DNA of 64,000 nt from Ralstonia wenshanensis (GTDB taxonomy: Bacteria > Pseudomonadota > Gammaproteobacteria > Burkholderiales > Burkholderiaceae): positions 124,001 to 188,000 of the forward strand of contig NZ_CP076412.1 in the NCBI RefSeq assembly GCF_021173085.1. The letters run 5' to 3'. Numbering within the stretch: the stretch's first letter is position 1; every line of letters starts with the position of its first letter. Below, one piece after another: positions 29,822 through 39,338 of this stretch. Both the position numbers and the translations under genes were made by a program. Under the pieces are notes generated by a model. That model did no database searches and was not told the DNA's origin. It was given only the letters and a program-made list of their open reading frames with translations.

Positions 29822-31999
29822 ATGAAACACATGTACGGCTTGGCAGCCGCCTTGGCTGGCAGCATTCTTGTCGCCGCCTGCGGTGGCGACTCTGTATTGA
29901 GCAATGGCACCTCTGCTGCGCAGAGCCAGCCAACGCGAACGATCATCATGGTCTGGGACGGGTTGCGCCCCGACTCGGTCAACGCTACGGATACACCGAA
30001 TCTGTACGCATTGCGTCAGGCGGGTGTCAACTTCAGCGACAACCATTCAACCTACCCGACCTTCACGATGATGAACGGCTCGTCCTTCGCGACGGGCGCG
30101 TTCCCGAAGACCAGCGGGTTCTATGGCAACACCTTCTGGACGCCCCCGCAGGGAGCGTCCAACACGATCCCGTCGGGCACGCTCGGGACGCCGAACAGTA
30201 CCAAGACTGCAGCTGCATCGGCTGATTATGTCGACCCGATCTTTACCGAGGACTACCAGGTCCTGACCACCCTCAATACGTACTACGGAGGGCAACTTCT
30301 TCTGGTGAAGAGCCTCTTTGCCACAGCGCAGGCTGCAGGCTTGACGACCGCGACGGTCGGGAAGTCCGGCGCCGCCTTCATCCAGGATCTGGGGCAGGGC
30401 GGGTATTTCCTTGATGAGAACACCGTACAGCCTCGTAGTCTGGTCACCGAACTGCAGAGCGCGGGATACGCATTGCCGTTCAATACACAGTTCGGATACT
30501 CGGGGACCAATGCCGTCACGCTGGCCGCGACGAATGGAGATCCGACCGCGCGCGCCGGCTACATCACCTTCAACACAACGGCCTATGACAGTGCCAGCGG
30601 CGTGACCGCCATCGCGGCTCGCGACAGCAGCGATGCGACCCAGGGAGCCCCCGAGGACGCGGCCAACAAGTACATGCTGTCGGTGTTCACCAACTACATC
30701 CTGCCGAAGAAGCAGCCGATGCTCTCGCTGATCTGGTTCCGCACGCCCGATAACGTGGAGCACGGCTACGGTCCGGGGGCGGCCAATGCGATCGCTGGTC
30801 TGCACTCGCAGGATCAGCGCCTCGGCGAGCTGATCAGCGCGCTCAAGGCGAACAACCTGTACGCGAGCACGAACCTGATCGTCGTGTCTGACCACGGCCA
30901 TTCCAGCGTCTCGGGCCCGCTTTCGCTGTACCCGCTGCGTGCCATCACGCCGTCGGGCACGGCCCCTGGGGGCACGCCAGTCAATGGCGCAACCAGCGGG
31001 ACGGATGCCGCTGCCATCGGTGCGGTCTCGACCACGGGCTACTCCTTCTCCGGCGATGTTCGTTCGGCCGACTTGCTGACCTATCGCGGCTTCAAGGCGT
31101 ACGACGGCTCGGGTTGCACAACCTCTGCCATGTACGGGCTGCAGGCCAACGGTACGCCGACCGTGCCGGTCAAGGTCGACACGACCGGCTCGCTGTGTGG
31201 CGCAGCCAATTCGAAGTACCAGGCGATCAGCGCGGGCCTCGCGACACCTGTTGCCAGCTTCAAGGTGCCGGCCCCGGGCAACCTCCCGACCAATGGCATC
31301 GTGGTGGCCGCGAACGGCGGATCGGATTACTTCTACGTGCCAGGCCATGACGCGACCACGGTACAGAACCTCGTGAAGGTCCTGCAGCAGCGCGAGGAGT
31401 ATGGTGCGATCTTCGTGGATAGCCGCTACGGCGCGTTGCCGGGCACGCTGCCCATGTCCATGGTCAATCTGGAAAATGCGCAGCGGCAGAACAATGGTCA
31501 ACCCGATGTGGTGGTCAGCTTCAACTGGGATGACCAGGTCGCGATCCAGGGCATGCCAGGCATCGAGTTCGAGAGCGCGGGCGGCCAGCGTGGCATGCAT
31601 GGCAGCTTCGGTACGACGGACGTGCATAACACGCTGATTGCCAGCGGCCCGTCTTTCCGCCCCAGTACCGTTGTGAGCAATCCGACTGGCAATGTTGACG
31701 TGGCACCGACGGTCGCTTATCTGCTGGGCCTGTCAATGCCTCAGGCGGATGGCCGGATCATCAACGAGGCGCTGCTAAATCCGGCCAGCCCGACTGCGCC
31801 GAGCGTCAAGGCGTCGACGATGAATCCTGTCTCGCCCGCAACCGGCCTGAGCTTCGAGGTGCCGACCGATCCGACCGGCGCGACCAAGGATGCCGCATTG
31901 GCCCAGGGCAGCTACACCATCAATCTGGCCGTGAAGGATCTGAGTGTTGACGGCAAGACCTACCGGTACTTTGACTATGCCAAGGCCGTCCGTCAGTAA
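29822..31999 (+). CDS. Type I phosphodiesterase/nucleotide pyrophosphatase-family lipoprotein
   Basis: A 725-residue lipoprotein with a signal ending LVAACGG (Cys20). It has the alkaline phosphatase fold of the NPP family. Metal and catalytic residues can be followed: Asp46 in VWDGLRPD, the nucleophile Thr82 with Asn85 in PTFTMMNGSSF, an Asp/His pair in TPDNVEHGYG, Asp-His in SDHGHSS, and a last His in QRGMHGSF. It should hydrolyse phosphodiester or pyrophosphate bonds outside the cytoplasm. The C-terminal 100 residues form an extra domain. A ribosome site GGGG lies before the ATG. It overlaps the next gene by 23 bases. Confidence 0.9.
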   Translation: MKHMYGLAAALAGSILVAACGGDSVLSNGTSAAQSQPTRTIIMVWDGLRPDSVNATDTPNLYALRQAGVNFSDNHSTYPTFTMMNGSSFATGAFPKTSGFYGNTFWTPPQGASNTIPSGTLGTPNSTKTAAASADYVDPIFTEDYQVLTTLNTYYGGQLLLVKSLFATAQAAGLTTATVGKSGAAFIQDLGQGGYFLDENTVQPRSLVTELQSAGYALPFNTQFGYSGTNAVTLAATNGDPTARAGYITFNTTAYDSASGVTAIAARDSSDATQGAPEDAANKYMLSVFTNYILPKKQPMLSLIWFRTPDNVEHGYGPGAANAIAGLHSQDQRLGELISALKANNLYASTNLIVVSDHGHSSVSGPLSLYPLRAITPSGTAPGGTPVNGATSGTDAAAIGAVSTTGYSFSGDVRSADLLTYRGFKAYDGSGCTTSAMYGLQANGTPTVPVKVDTTGSLCGAANSKYQAISAGLATPVASFKVPAPGNLPTNGIVVAANGGSDYFYVPGHDATTVQNLVKVLQQREEYGAIFVDSRYGALPGTLPMSMVNLENAQRQNNGQPDVVVSFNWDDQVAIQGMPGIEFESAGGQRGMHGSFGTTDVHNTLIASGPSFRPSTVVSNPTGNVDVAPTVAYLLGLSMPQADGRIINEALLNPASPTAPSVKASTMNPVSPATGLSFEVPTDPTGATKDAALAQGSYTINLAVKDLSVDGKTYRYFDYAKAVRQ

Positions 32000-32660
32000 A
32001 GCTTGCGGCTGGGCGGCAGGCGCAGCGCTGGTGTGCGCGGTATTTGCACCGGCAGTCGCCGCTGAACGCCCGGCGGCGACGTTCGAGTCGGTCTTCCAGT
32101 CGGGGCGCGAGCCTGCAGCGCTGTTCTATCGGGTCACGTTCGCAGGCGTCGACGGCGAGCACACGCTGCAGGTCTGGCGCGATAGGCAGGTGCGCCTACG
32201 GCGCAAGACGGATGACGCGCTTGATACGTACGTCGTTCGGGATTCTGCCGACCCACTCGAATACCAGATGACGGTGGTGGACTATCGGAAGCGAATCACC
32301 ACGCGAATTGATCGCAACAACTTGATCCGCCTTGGCCACTTCAGCGACTGGTTCGACCTCGCCCACGGTCTGCGACATCCAATCGGCGCGTACCGTCTTG
32401 CTCCGACCAGCGCGCCTGCCGGAGCGCCGACACCCGCGTCGACGTGCCGTTGGTATGCACTCTCGCAGGGTAAGAGCACGCATTGGATCTGCTGGAGCAC
32501 CCGGGAGCACTTGCCCATGGTGATCTGGTCAGACGCCAACGCTTCAGCAATCTGGCGTGTCACGCAAGTCGAGCACCGGTCAATTGGAGACGAGGTCTTT
32601 GTACCCCACGATACCGGCTTCGTGCGCAATGACGCTAACGCTGACATTGAACGCGATTGA
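31977..32660 (+). CDS. Periplasmic protein of unknown function, coupled to the phosphodiesterase
   Basis: A 227-residue protein with a signal peptide (MPRPSVSKACGWAAGAALVC, cleavage after AVAA). I do not recognise the family. The mature part is beta-rich with a few Cys/Trp residues (CRWYALSQGKSTHWICWST). It is somewhat like periplasmic lipid- or cofactor-binding folds, but this is weak. ATG at 31977 overlaps the phosphodiesterase gene by 23 bases, which suggests coupled translation and a shared role in the periplasm. Confidence 0.7.
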   Translation: MPRPSVSKACGWAAGAALVCAVFAPAVAAERPAATFESVFQSGREPAALFYRVTFAGVDGEHTLQVWRDRQVRLRRKTDDALDTYVVRDSADPLEYQMTVVDYRKRITTRIDRNNLIRLGHFSDWFDLAHGLRHPIGAYRLAPTSAPAGAPTPASTCRWYALSQGKSTHWICWSTREHLPMVIWSDANASAIWRVTQVEHRSIGDEVFVPHDTGFVRNDANADIERD

Positions 32661-32992
32661 CCACTGCTTCACAAAGCAAGTCAGCAACTAACCCGATTGG
32701 TACCGCCGGCAAATCGAAATTGAGCAGCCGGCGATTACCAACAGGGGCATTTCTACTCGAAGCTCTGTTCAGAGCATTGCATCAATCGAATGCGCTTCCT
32801 GTCAGGTACCGTGGGTACGTGCTTGGCGGACGCCTCCAGCGGTAAGTGTCCCGCCGGCTTTGAAGGGGTTGATACGGGACCGTTTATTAGTTGCCGTTTT
32901 TCGGTACCTATTGGTGAGATGAACATCCACTTTGGGTAGAGCCTCGGCCGTCGGACTAGCGCTGCGCCAGTATGGACCCGCTAAGGTCACCG
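32661..32992. other. Non-coding gap with no recognisable gene
   Basis: About 330 bases between convergent genes. The part from about 32800 to 32980 is open for 64 codons on the minus strand and looks like degraded coding DNA, perhaps from an insertion sequence, but I cannot assign a family. No clear terminator is seen for either neighbour. Confidence 0.4.
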
Positions 32993-33910
32993 TCAAGCGC
33001 TCCCCAATTTGGCAAAGCGACCGGGGGGTACGCCCACGTACCGCGTGAATGCAACTCCGAAGGAACTGACAGAGCTATAGCCGACGCGCTCAGCAATCTC
33101 TGCGATCTGGAGTTCTCGTTGTCGCAGCAGCTGCTTTGCCATCGCCATTCGCCAAGCCTGTAGGTATTCCATTGGCGGCATTCCCACGGTGCGGCTGAAC
33201 CGCTCAAAAAAGGCTGAGCGCGACATCGCTGCCTCGCGCGCCAGTTGCGCGATGCTCCATGGGAACGCCGGACGCTCGTGCATCCAGCGCAAAGCCGGTG
33301 CCAGCTTGGAATCAGATAGGCCGCGTGCCAAGCCTGGAGACTCCGCAATGCTCGCCATCGACCGCAGGGCCTCGATCAGCAACACTTCGAGCAGACGAGC
33401 CGTTACGATCTCGCGCGCAGGCCGATCGGCACGCGATTCGTCTGCGATCAATTGGACCAACGTCGAAAGACGATGCTCGCCCCGTACGTGGACCCATTGT
33501 GGCAGTAGGGGCACGAGTAGCGCTGCATCCGGTGAGCCGAACTCGCAATTGCCGACGAGCATACGAACGTCCTCTGCGCCATCAGGGTCACCGACGCGAG
33601 CGCCTCCAGGCATTGGTTGGATTGGGGTAGCCACAATCTCGCTATCCAAGGGCGGCTGCTGATCAAGGCTGGAGGTTGCGAAGCCACGCGCCGCCGGAAT
33701 CAATACAAAGTCGCCCGCGTGCAGCGTGATCGTGTCGCCTTTCGCGGGCCCATCGATGGTCAGATGGCAATCGCCGTCGAGAATGACGAAATAGAACGGC
33801 CTGCCCATCTCTGTGCGGCGCACTGCCCAAGGGGCGGTCGCCACAACGAGCTTCGAGAATGGAGCGCTCGGCTGCAACAAGGACACGACTTCGGCTAGGG
33901 GATCTACCAT
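32993..33910 (-). CDS. AraC-family transcriptional regulator with N-terminal cupin
   Basis: A 305-residue regulator. Residues about 1-190 form the cupin-type AraC ligand domain (FVLIPAARGFATSS, CEFGSPDAALLVPLLPQWVH). The C-terminal part has two helix-turn-helix motifs: QLAREAAMSRSAFFERFSRT and AEIAERVGYSSVSSFGVAFT. It is divergent from an SDR gene 98 bases away, a layout often seen for AraC proteins that activate a neighbouring oxidoreductase. Confidence 0.93.
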   Translation of the reverse strand: MVDPLAEVVSLLQPSAPFSKLVVATAPWAVRRTEMGRPFYFVILDGDCHLTIDGPAKGDTITLHAGDFVLIPAARGFATSSLDQQPPLDSEIVATPIQPMPGGARVGDPDGAEDVRMLVGNCEFGSPDAALLVPLLPQWVHVRGEHRLSTLVQLIADESRADRPAREIVTARLLEVLLIEALRSMASIAESPGLARGLSDSKLAPALRWMHERPAFPWSIAQLAREAAMSRSAFFERFSRTVGMPPMEYLQAWRMAMAKQLLRQRELQIAEIAERVGYSSVSSFGVAFTRYVGVPPGRFAKLGSA

Positions 33911-34008
33911 TCCGGACGAGCGCTACAAAGAAACGGACGATAAATTGTAGAAGATCCAAGTTGAGCTCTCTACCATGCGCACCGTTATCCAACGTAAGGG
34001 AGCGCTTA

Positions 34009-34761
34009 ATGTCCAACTCACTCACAGTCCTGATCACCGGTTGCTCGTCCGGTTTTGGTCTGGAGACTGCACGCCTGTTCCTCGATAACGGGTGGCGCGT
34101 TGTCGCGACGATGCGGAATCCGCGCGAAGATTTGTTGCCGCGCTCAAGCAACTTGCGCGTACTGCCGCTCGACGTCACCGACGCTGAGAGCATCCGCAGC
34201 TGCGTCGAGCACGCCGGACCGATCGATGCACTCGTCAACAATGCCGGCGTAGGCGTCTTGGGGCCGCTGGAGGCGACCATGCTGGACAGCATGCGCGAGG
34301 TGTTTGAGACCAACACGTTCGGCACCATCGCGATGACTCAAGCCGTGTTGCCACAGTTGCGTCAGCGGCGAGCCGGTGTCGTCGTCAATGTTACGTCCAG
34401 CGTGACTCTGAAGCCCCTGCCACTTTTATCGGTCTACACCGGCAGCAAGGCTGCGGTAAACGCATTCACAGAGTCACTCGCCTTGGAACTTGCTGAATTC
34501 AATATCCGCGTTAGGCTCGTGTTACCTGGGCGGGCACCCAGTACGAGTTTTGGCAGCAACGCGCGACGGCTAATGAGCGAGATGGTGCCAGAGCCCTATG
34601 CCGGATATATGGAGAGCGTGTTCGACGAAATGCGCAACGCCAACGCTCCGGTCACAAATGCGGAAGATGTTGCAAAAGCGGTTTGGCTGGCGGTCACCGA
34701 TCCGGCAGCACCGTTCCGAATTCCCACGGGGGCGGATGCCATTGCATTGGCCGACGCTTGA
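34009..34761 (+). CDS. Short-chain dehydrogenase/reductase
   Basis: A 250-residue classical SDR. The cofactor motif is TGCSSGFGLETARLF near residue 10, the NNAG motif near 78, and the active site SS followed by YTGSK (Tyr and Lys) near 142-146. A TMRNPRE segment suggests NADP preference. It starts at ATG 34009, and the upstream AAGGGAG is a usable ribosome site. It is divergent from an AraC regulator that probably controls it. The substrate is unknown. Confidence 0.92.
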   Translation: MSNSLTVLITGCSSGFGLETARLFLDNGWRVVATMRNPREDLLPRSSNLRVLPLDVTDAESIRSCVEHAGPIDALVNNAGVGVLGPLEATMLDSMREVFETNTFGTIAMTQAVLPQLRQRRAGVVVNVTSSVTLKPLPLLSVYTGSKAAVNAFTESLALELAEFNIRVRLVLPGRAPSTSFGSNARRLMSEMVPEPYAGYMESVFDEMRNANAPVTNAEDVAKAVWLAVTDPAAPFRIPTGADAIALADA

Positions 34762-34787
34762 AGGTATCCCCAAATTCGGTTTCATAG

Positions 34788-35906
34788 TTATAGGCGAACC
34801 ACGAGCTTGCGCGCAGACACCCCTTTGCGGTGCAATTCCACGGCAACAGGAAGCTGCTCCAAGCCATTGCCGACCACCTGGGGAGCGGGGGCAGCTTTGT
34901 AGCGTTGCTCGGCAAGTGCAGTCGGCAGGAAGTCCTGGTAGATCATCGGCCCCACTTCGTTTGCCCAGAGGGAGCCGCCCCAAATCATTCGCATGGAGAT
35001 ACCTAGCTGGCGAGCCTTTAGCATGAGACCTACATTGCCGAGTAGCACGCGCGTCATGATCGGCAGCAGTTTGCGCATACGGCCTTTGCCTCGAGGGACC
35101 TCATCAAAAGATACGGGCGGGGTAGTCGTGGCTATGAACCGCCGGCCAGTACAGGCTGCTGCAACCTTCAAGCAAGCGGCCGCGGACCCTGCTCCGATTG
35201 CCATCATTCCTGCGACACGCCGCCCCTGCAAAAGGGCGGTGAGCTTGCTGATCGCATCGGGACTCCGGTAGTCAATAACAGCGTGCGCGCCCAGGCGCTT
35301 GACGTACTCGAAGTTATGGCTGGACGCTGTTGCGACCACGTCATAGCCAGCCGCACGTGCAAGTTGAATCGCGTTGCTGCCAACGCTCGTCGAGCCACCC
35401 CAAACCAGAATCGTCTCGTTTATCGGCTCAGGGTGCATCACGGGCGGGCGCAGCCCGATGAAATCGCGCTGAAACAGTCCACACGCCGCGGTTGACAGTC
35501 CAAGTGGCAACACGGCCGCTTCCTCGAAGGAGAGAGAAGCCGGCAGTGGTGACGCCATATGCTCTAACACGATGGTGAAACTTTGAAACGCCCCCTCGGC
35601 AGAGGCACTTCGCCCCTTTTCGATGCCCAATGCGTGTCCCAGCACGCGGTCACCCACACGAAAGCGGGTTACGTTCGAACCCACCTCCACAACCTCCCCC
35701 GCCAAGTCGGAGCCGGGCACCACGGGATACTGAAGCCAGGGAAAAACGAAATCACCAATCGTCGGCAATAGGCGATCGACGGGATTCACGGCCACTGCGC
35801 GATTGCGCACCACAATCTCGTCTGGCTGCGGCCGAGCGTAGGTGTTGCTTCCCACTGCGAAGCTGGATCGCTTCGCTGGGAGCCAAAGGGCTGAATGATC
35901 GGGCAT
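34788..35906 (-). CDS. Zinc-independent MDR-family oxidoreductase
   Basis: A 372-residue medium-chain dehydrogenase/reductase. The N-terminal GroES-like part includes VAVNPVDRLLPTIGDFVFPW and GSDLAGEVVEVGSNVTRFRVGD. The Rossmann part has VWGGSTSVGSNAIQLARAAG. The zinc-binding cysteines of alcohol dehydrogenases are absent, so it is more like enoyl reductases or quinone oxidoreductases. It is convergent with the SDR gene and divergent from the AraC gene at 36024, its likely regulator. Confidence 0.9.
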   Translation of the reverse strand: MPDHSALWLPAKRSSFAVGSNTYARPQPDEIVVRNRAVAVNPVDRLLPTIGDFVFPWLQYPVVPGSDLAGEVVEVGSNVTRFRVGDRVLGHALGIEKGRSASAEGAFQSFTIVLEHMASPLPASLSFEEAAVLPLGLSTAACGLFQRDFIGLRPPVMHPEPINETILVWGGSTSVGSNAIQLARAAGYDVVATASSHNFEYVKRLGAHAVIDYRSPDAISKLTALLQGRRVAGMMAIGAGSAAACLKVAAACTGRRFIATTTPPVSFDEVPRGKGRMRKLLPIMTRVLLGNVGLMLKARQLGISMRMIWGGSLWANEVGPMIYQDFLPTALAEQRYKAAPAPQVVGNGLEQLPVAVELHRKGVSARKLVVRL

Positions 35907-36023
35907 GCAAGGTTCTCCTGTGCGGGAATATTCGGTCTCGACGCAATGGAGCGACTCTAAGACGTTGCACCTGGATGAACAATGCTATATCGTGCTGAAA
36001 ATCGTCGCAAACGTCCAAATTGA

Positions 36024-36983
36024 ATGGATGCTTTATCTGATGTTCTGACACTGTTGAAGCCGGTGAGCTATGCATTCCGCGGGCTGGATGCAGGCGAGCG
36101 ATGGGCTCTTAGCTACCCAGCGGGCACCGGCATAAAGTGCTACGCCGTCTATTCAGGGGCCTGCTGGTTGCGAGTACAGGGTATCGACACGGCAATGTAT
36201 CTCCGCGCGGGTGATTTCGTGCTGCTAGCCCAGGGGCGGGCATTCCGGTTCGATTCCCAGGCTGACGTTCCCGCGATTGATGCCGAAGATTTTTTTTCCA
36301 AAGTGCCGGTTGGCGAGTTCGGGATCATTGACGGAGGGGGGCATTGCTCCGGTGTCGGAGGCTACTTTGACTTCGTTGGAAGGCATGCAGAGCGCCTTCT
36401 CGGAGAACTGCCGGCTGTACTCCACTTCACCAGCGAGACTGATAAAGCGACATTGCGAACGTCTATCGAGCGGCTCATGCGCGAATTGCGGGAACCTGCC
36501 CCAGGGAGTGTATTGATCGCTGAGCATGTTGCGCAGACATTGCTTGTCGAAGCCCTCCGGTTGCATCTCGTACAGGGCACAACAGCAGGTCCGGGTTGGC
36601 TGCTTGCGCTGGCTGATAACCGAATGAATGCCGTCTTAAGTGCGATGCATTCTGAGCCGGGAAAACGTTGGACGCTGGAGAGCCTAGCGCAGGAAGCAGG
36701 CATGTCGCGGTCCAGCTTTGCCGCTCACTTCAAAGCAAGGGTAGGGATGCCAGCACTCGAGTACCTCACCCTTTGGCGCATGCTGACAGCGGCCGACCGC
36801 TTGGCCAAGGGCCGTGAAAAAATATCTGCCCTTGCGCCTGCTCTTGGTTACGAATCGGAGAGCGCTTTCGGTGCCGCCTTCAAGAGGGTAATGGGTTGCG
36901 CGCCGCGTCAATACATCCACGACCTTCGTAACGGGGGCGACGAGCGTGAACTTTGGTTTTCAGAGTTACCACGCAACTCCTGA
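36024..36983 (+). CDS. AraC-family transcriptional regulator with N-terminal cupin
   Basis: A 319-residue protein of the same type as the one at 32993, but only distantly similar in sequence. An N-terminal cupin domain (YLRAGDFVLLAQGRAFRFDS) is followed by two helix-turn-helix motifs: ESLAQEAGMSRSSFAAHFKA and SALAPALGYESESAFGAAFK. It is divergent from the MDR gene, with a 117-base gap. There is no strong ribosome site before the ATG, so translation may be weak. Confidence 0.92.
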   Translation: MDALSDVLTLLKPVSYAFRGLDAGERWALSYPAGTGIKCYAVYSGACWLRVQGIDTAMYLRAGDFVLLAQGRAFRFDSQADVPAIDAEDFFSKVPVGEFGIIDGGGHCSGVGGYFDFVGRHAERLLGELPAVLHFTSETDKATLRTSIERLMRELREPAPGSVLIAEHVAQTLLVEALRLHLVQGTTAGPGWLLALADNRMNAVLSAMHSEPGKRWTLESLAQEAGMSRSSFAAHFKARVGMPALEYLTLWRMLTAADRLAKGREKISALAPALGYESESAFGAAFKRVMGCAPRQYIHDLRNGGDERELWFSELPRNS

Positions 36984-37256
36984 GTGGAATAGCTTTCGGT
37001 TCCCACACCCAAGGTCTATGCCGCACGTCTCACTGCAGGTGTCTGATTGAATCGCGACGCTTAGAGGCAGTATCGAAAGCAGGTTCAGCGTTAGCTCACT
37101 GGCTTTATGTGATGGCTTTCTTTACTTCTCAGTAGCTCTGTTTTCCTGGAGTAGGTTCATCCGTTGGGCTGCAATTGGGGCGAGAATCGACGGCCCCTTT
37201 GATATCCAACAGGCTTGGCTGGGCGACTTTTACCGGGACAGGTCAATACTCGACAT
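36984..37256. other. Non-coding gap ending at the porin terminator
   Basis: With the terminator and the porin tail this makes about 350 bases between convergent genes. I see no gene here. Apart from the terminator at 37257-37280 nothing stands out. Confidence 0.5.
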
Positions 37257-37280
37257 AAAAAATGCCCGGCAATGCCGGGC
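37257..37280 (-). terminator. Rho-independent terminator of the SQ uptake operon
   Basis: On the minus strand GCCCGGC and GCCGGGC form perfect 7-bp arms with a 3-base loop, followed by ATTTTTT. It lies 57 bases after the porin stop and closes the long minus-strand operon that starts near 47100. Confidence 0.88.
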
Positions 37281-37337
37281 TAGGATGGCGGATATGCGCC
37301 ATAGGAGATGCCGTCAGATACCGCGGCAGGCAAGCCC

Positions 37338-38414
37338 TCAGAACGAGGTACGCAGCCCACCCGTTACCGCCCAAGGCTTGAAGCCGGGCTGCACGACTGC
37401 GTAAGCTGAGCCCAGCAACCCGAAACCTTGCGTGGATTGGCCGTTGTTCTGGATATACGCGGCATATCCGTACAGCTGGGTGCGCTTGGACAAGAAGTAC
37501 ACATAGCCGATGTTGTAAGCCATTGCGCGCGCGCCGCCGTTCTCAATGCGTCGCGCCACGCCGATGTCAATGTCACCCGGCCCAAACGGCACCTTCGCAT
37601 TCACCATTTCGGCAGAGGCAAAGAAGTTGGTGCTGTCCGTGCGTTTGGTATAGAGATAGTTTCCGCCCAGTACGAAAGAGCCGAAGTCATACGAGCCCGA
37701 CACAACGTGCGTGATCTGAGACGAGGCATCGTTGGTCGTGCCGTTTGCGTAGTAACGGTAGTGGTTGACACCGTAGCCGACCCACAGCGGCCCACGCTTG
37801 TACTGGAGATTGAGGCCTTCGTTGCGGCCAGCTTCGGATTGGAAGCCTGCGTTTTCCGAGCCGAACGAGTAGCCGATCTCGCTGGAGAAGCCGTTCAAAT
37901 CCGGTGTGCGGTAACGAATGGCATTTGGATAGAAGCCGCCGGTGCCGGATTTGCCCAGAGTGACCGTGTGCTCCAGGCTCATGATTGCCGAAGGGTTGGC
38001 CAACCCGTAGGTTGCGACATCCGATCCAAGGAACACCCAGTAGATTGGCAGATACATGTTCCCGAGATCGACGCTACCGTAGGGCGACGAGAGCCCAACG
38101 GTCGATCCTCGGTTCCACAGCGTGTTGCCGCCTGCCACCCCGGTGTACGTGTTGAAGCCCATTTCCAACTGGAAGTTGGCCTTGTACCCACCACCAAGAT
38201 CCTCCGTGCCGCGAAAGCCCAGGCGCGATGCTTGCAGGTTGCCGCTCGCGGCTTGCAGCGTCGGACTGATGGGGCGATCGAACTTCACATATTGGATGGC
38301 CGAATCGACGATCCCATACAACGTAAGCGAGGACGTCGAAACCTGTGCATGACTGTTCCCCATCAGGGTCAGTCCAGCGATGGCTGGGGCAAGTATGCGG
38401 ATTGTGCTTTTCAT
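37338..38414 (-). CDS. Gram-negative porin (Burkholderia/Bordetella type), SQ operon
   Basis: A 358-residue outer membrane beta-barrel protein. The signal peptide ends in NSHAQ. The start of the mature barrel, SSLTLYGIVDSAIQYVKFD, and the final residue Phe (RTSF) are typical of trimeric 16-strand porins. A strong GGAGGGAGG ribosome site precedes the ATG. It lies 120 bases after the SDR gene and before a terminator, so it is the last gene of the operon. In this context it likely lets sulfoquinovose or its glycosides cross the outer membrane; its basic residues in the barrel could favour anionic sulfonates, which is inference. Confidence 0.92.
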   Translation of the reverse strand: MKSTIRILAPAIAGLTLMGNSHAQVSTSSLTLYGIVDSAIQYVKFDRPISPTLQAASGNLQASRLGFRGTEDLGGGYKANFQLEMGFNTYTGVAGGNTLWNRGSTVGLSSPYGSVDLGNMYLPIYWVFLGSDVATYGLANPSAIMSLEHTVTLGKSGTGGFYPNAIRYRTPDLNGFSSEIGYSFGSENAGFQSEAGRNEGLNLQYKRGPLWVGYGVNHYRYYANGTTNDASSQITHVVSGSYDFGSFVLGGNYLYTKRTDSTNFFASAEMVNAKVPFGPGDIDIGVARRIENGGARAMAYNIGYVYFLSKRTQLYGYAAYIQNNGQSTQGFGLLGSAYAVVQPGFKPWAVTGGLRTSF

Positions 38415-38534
38415 TAGATTCCTCCCTCCGAGTCAAAGTGGGCGGCTCGGAAAACGCCGTTCTGCGAAAGGTAGCGCTATCATCATTGGCGGATTGCCAT
38501 GCTTGCGCTTGTCATGTCACGAGGAGATGGTGGA

Positions 38535-39311
38535 TTAGCCGACGACTGACACCTGGGCAAGTCCAGCGTCGACGATGACGCTCTGCCCGGTGATGGCTTC
38601 GGCTTGGTCGGAGGCGAGGAACAGCGCCATATCGGCGATATGCCTAGGCTCGACGCGGAACTTCAGGCACTGCAGATCGATGAAACGCTGGTCTGCGGCG
38701 GCGTCACGCCATAGCGCGGACTGCCGCTCGGTGACCACGGCGCCCGGCAGGAGGGCATTGACGCGGATGTTGCTCTCCCCAAGTTCGCGCGCCAGCGTGC
38801 GCGAAATTCCGGAAATCGCCGCTTTGGAGGCGGTGTAGCCCACCAGGTTCGGGCGGCCACGCAGCCACGAGATCGAGCCGAGATTGATGATGGATCCGCC
38901 CCCGGCTGCCGCCATGGCGGGTGCGACGCGCTGCGTGGCAAACACGTGGTGCCGCAGGTTCACGGCCAGGATGTCATCCCATTGCTGTGTGGTGAGTTCC
39001 TGCAGGCTGTGCCGGGTGTCCCGCCCGGCATTGTTGACCAGCACGCGGATCGGGCCCCACGCGTCCATCACGTGGTCCAGCACGCTTTGGTAGCCGGGGA
39101 TGTCCGTGACATCACAGGGGTACGCAACGGGGCGGGTCGCTTCGGGATAGTGAGCGCACAGGGCGTGTGCGGCTTCCATATCGACATCGCAAAACGCGAC
39201 CCGCGCGCCTTGCTGGACGAATGCGTCGACCAGTGCCGCACCGATACCGGAAGCGCCACCAGAAATGAATACGACACGCTGCGCAAGGCTGGGGTAGGTT
39301 GCGTGGCTCAT
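38535..39311 (-). CDS. SDR, predicted sulfoquinovose 1-dehydrogenase
   Basis: A 258-residue classical SDR. GGASGIG is at 18-24, NNAG at 93-96, and the catalytic triad is Ser146, Tyr159 and Lys163. The Asp in AFCDVD after the second strand suggests NAD preference. In the sulfo-Entner-Doudoroff pathway an SDR oxidises sulfoquinovose to its 6-sulfo-gluconolactone. Here the enzyme lies with a sulfoquinovosidase, lactonase, dehydratase and aldolase, so that role is the best fit. SDRs that oxidise arabinose, fucose or galactose are close relatives, so the substrate is inferred from context. Confidence 0.85.
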   Translation of the reverse strand: MSHATYPSLAQRVVFISGGASGIGAALVDAFVQQGARVAFCDVDMEAAHALCAHYPEATRPVAYPCDVTDIPGYQSVLDHVMDAWGPIRVLVNNAGRDTRHSLQELTTQQWDDILAVNLRHHVFATQRVAPAMAAAGGGSIINLGSISWLRGRPNLVGYTASKAAISGISRTLARELGESNIRVNALLPGAVVTERQSALWRDAAADQRFIDLQCLKFRVEPRHIADMALFLASDQAEAITGQSVIVDAGLAQVSVVG

Positions 39312-39338
39312 GATGATTCGATGGGTCTCAATACAGGG

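Noticed and set aside
30047-31627. 526-codon minus-strand frame inside the phosphodiesterase gene
   Set aside because: It is a shadow frame very rich in Arg and Gly with no family motif. The plus strand carries the NPP active-site residues.
32800-32980. Possible insertion-sequence remnant
   Set aside because: The stretch looks like degraded coding DNA, but I found no transposase motif and no terminal inverted repeats or target duplication.
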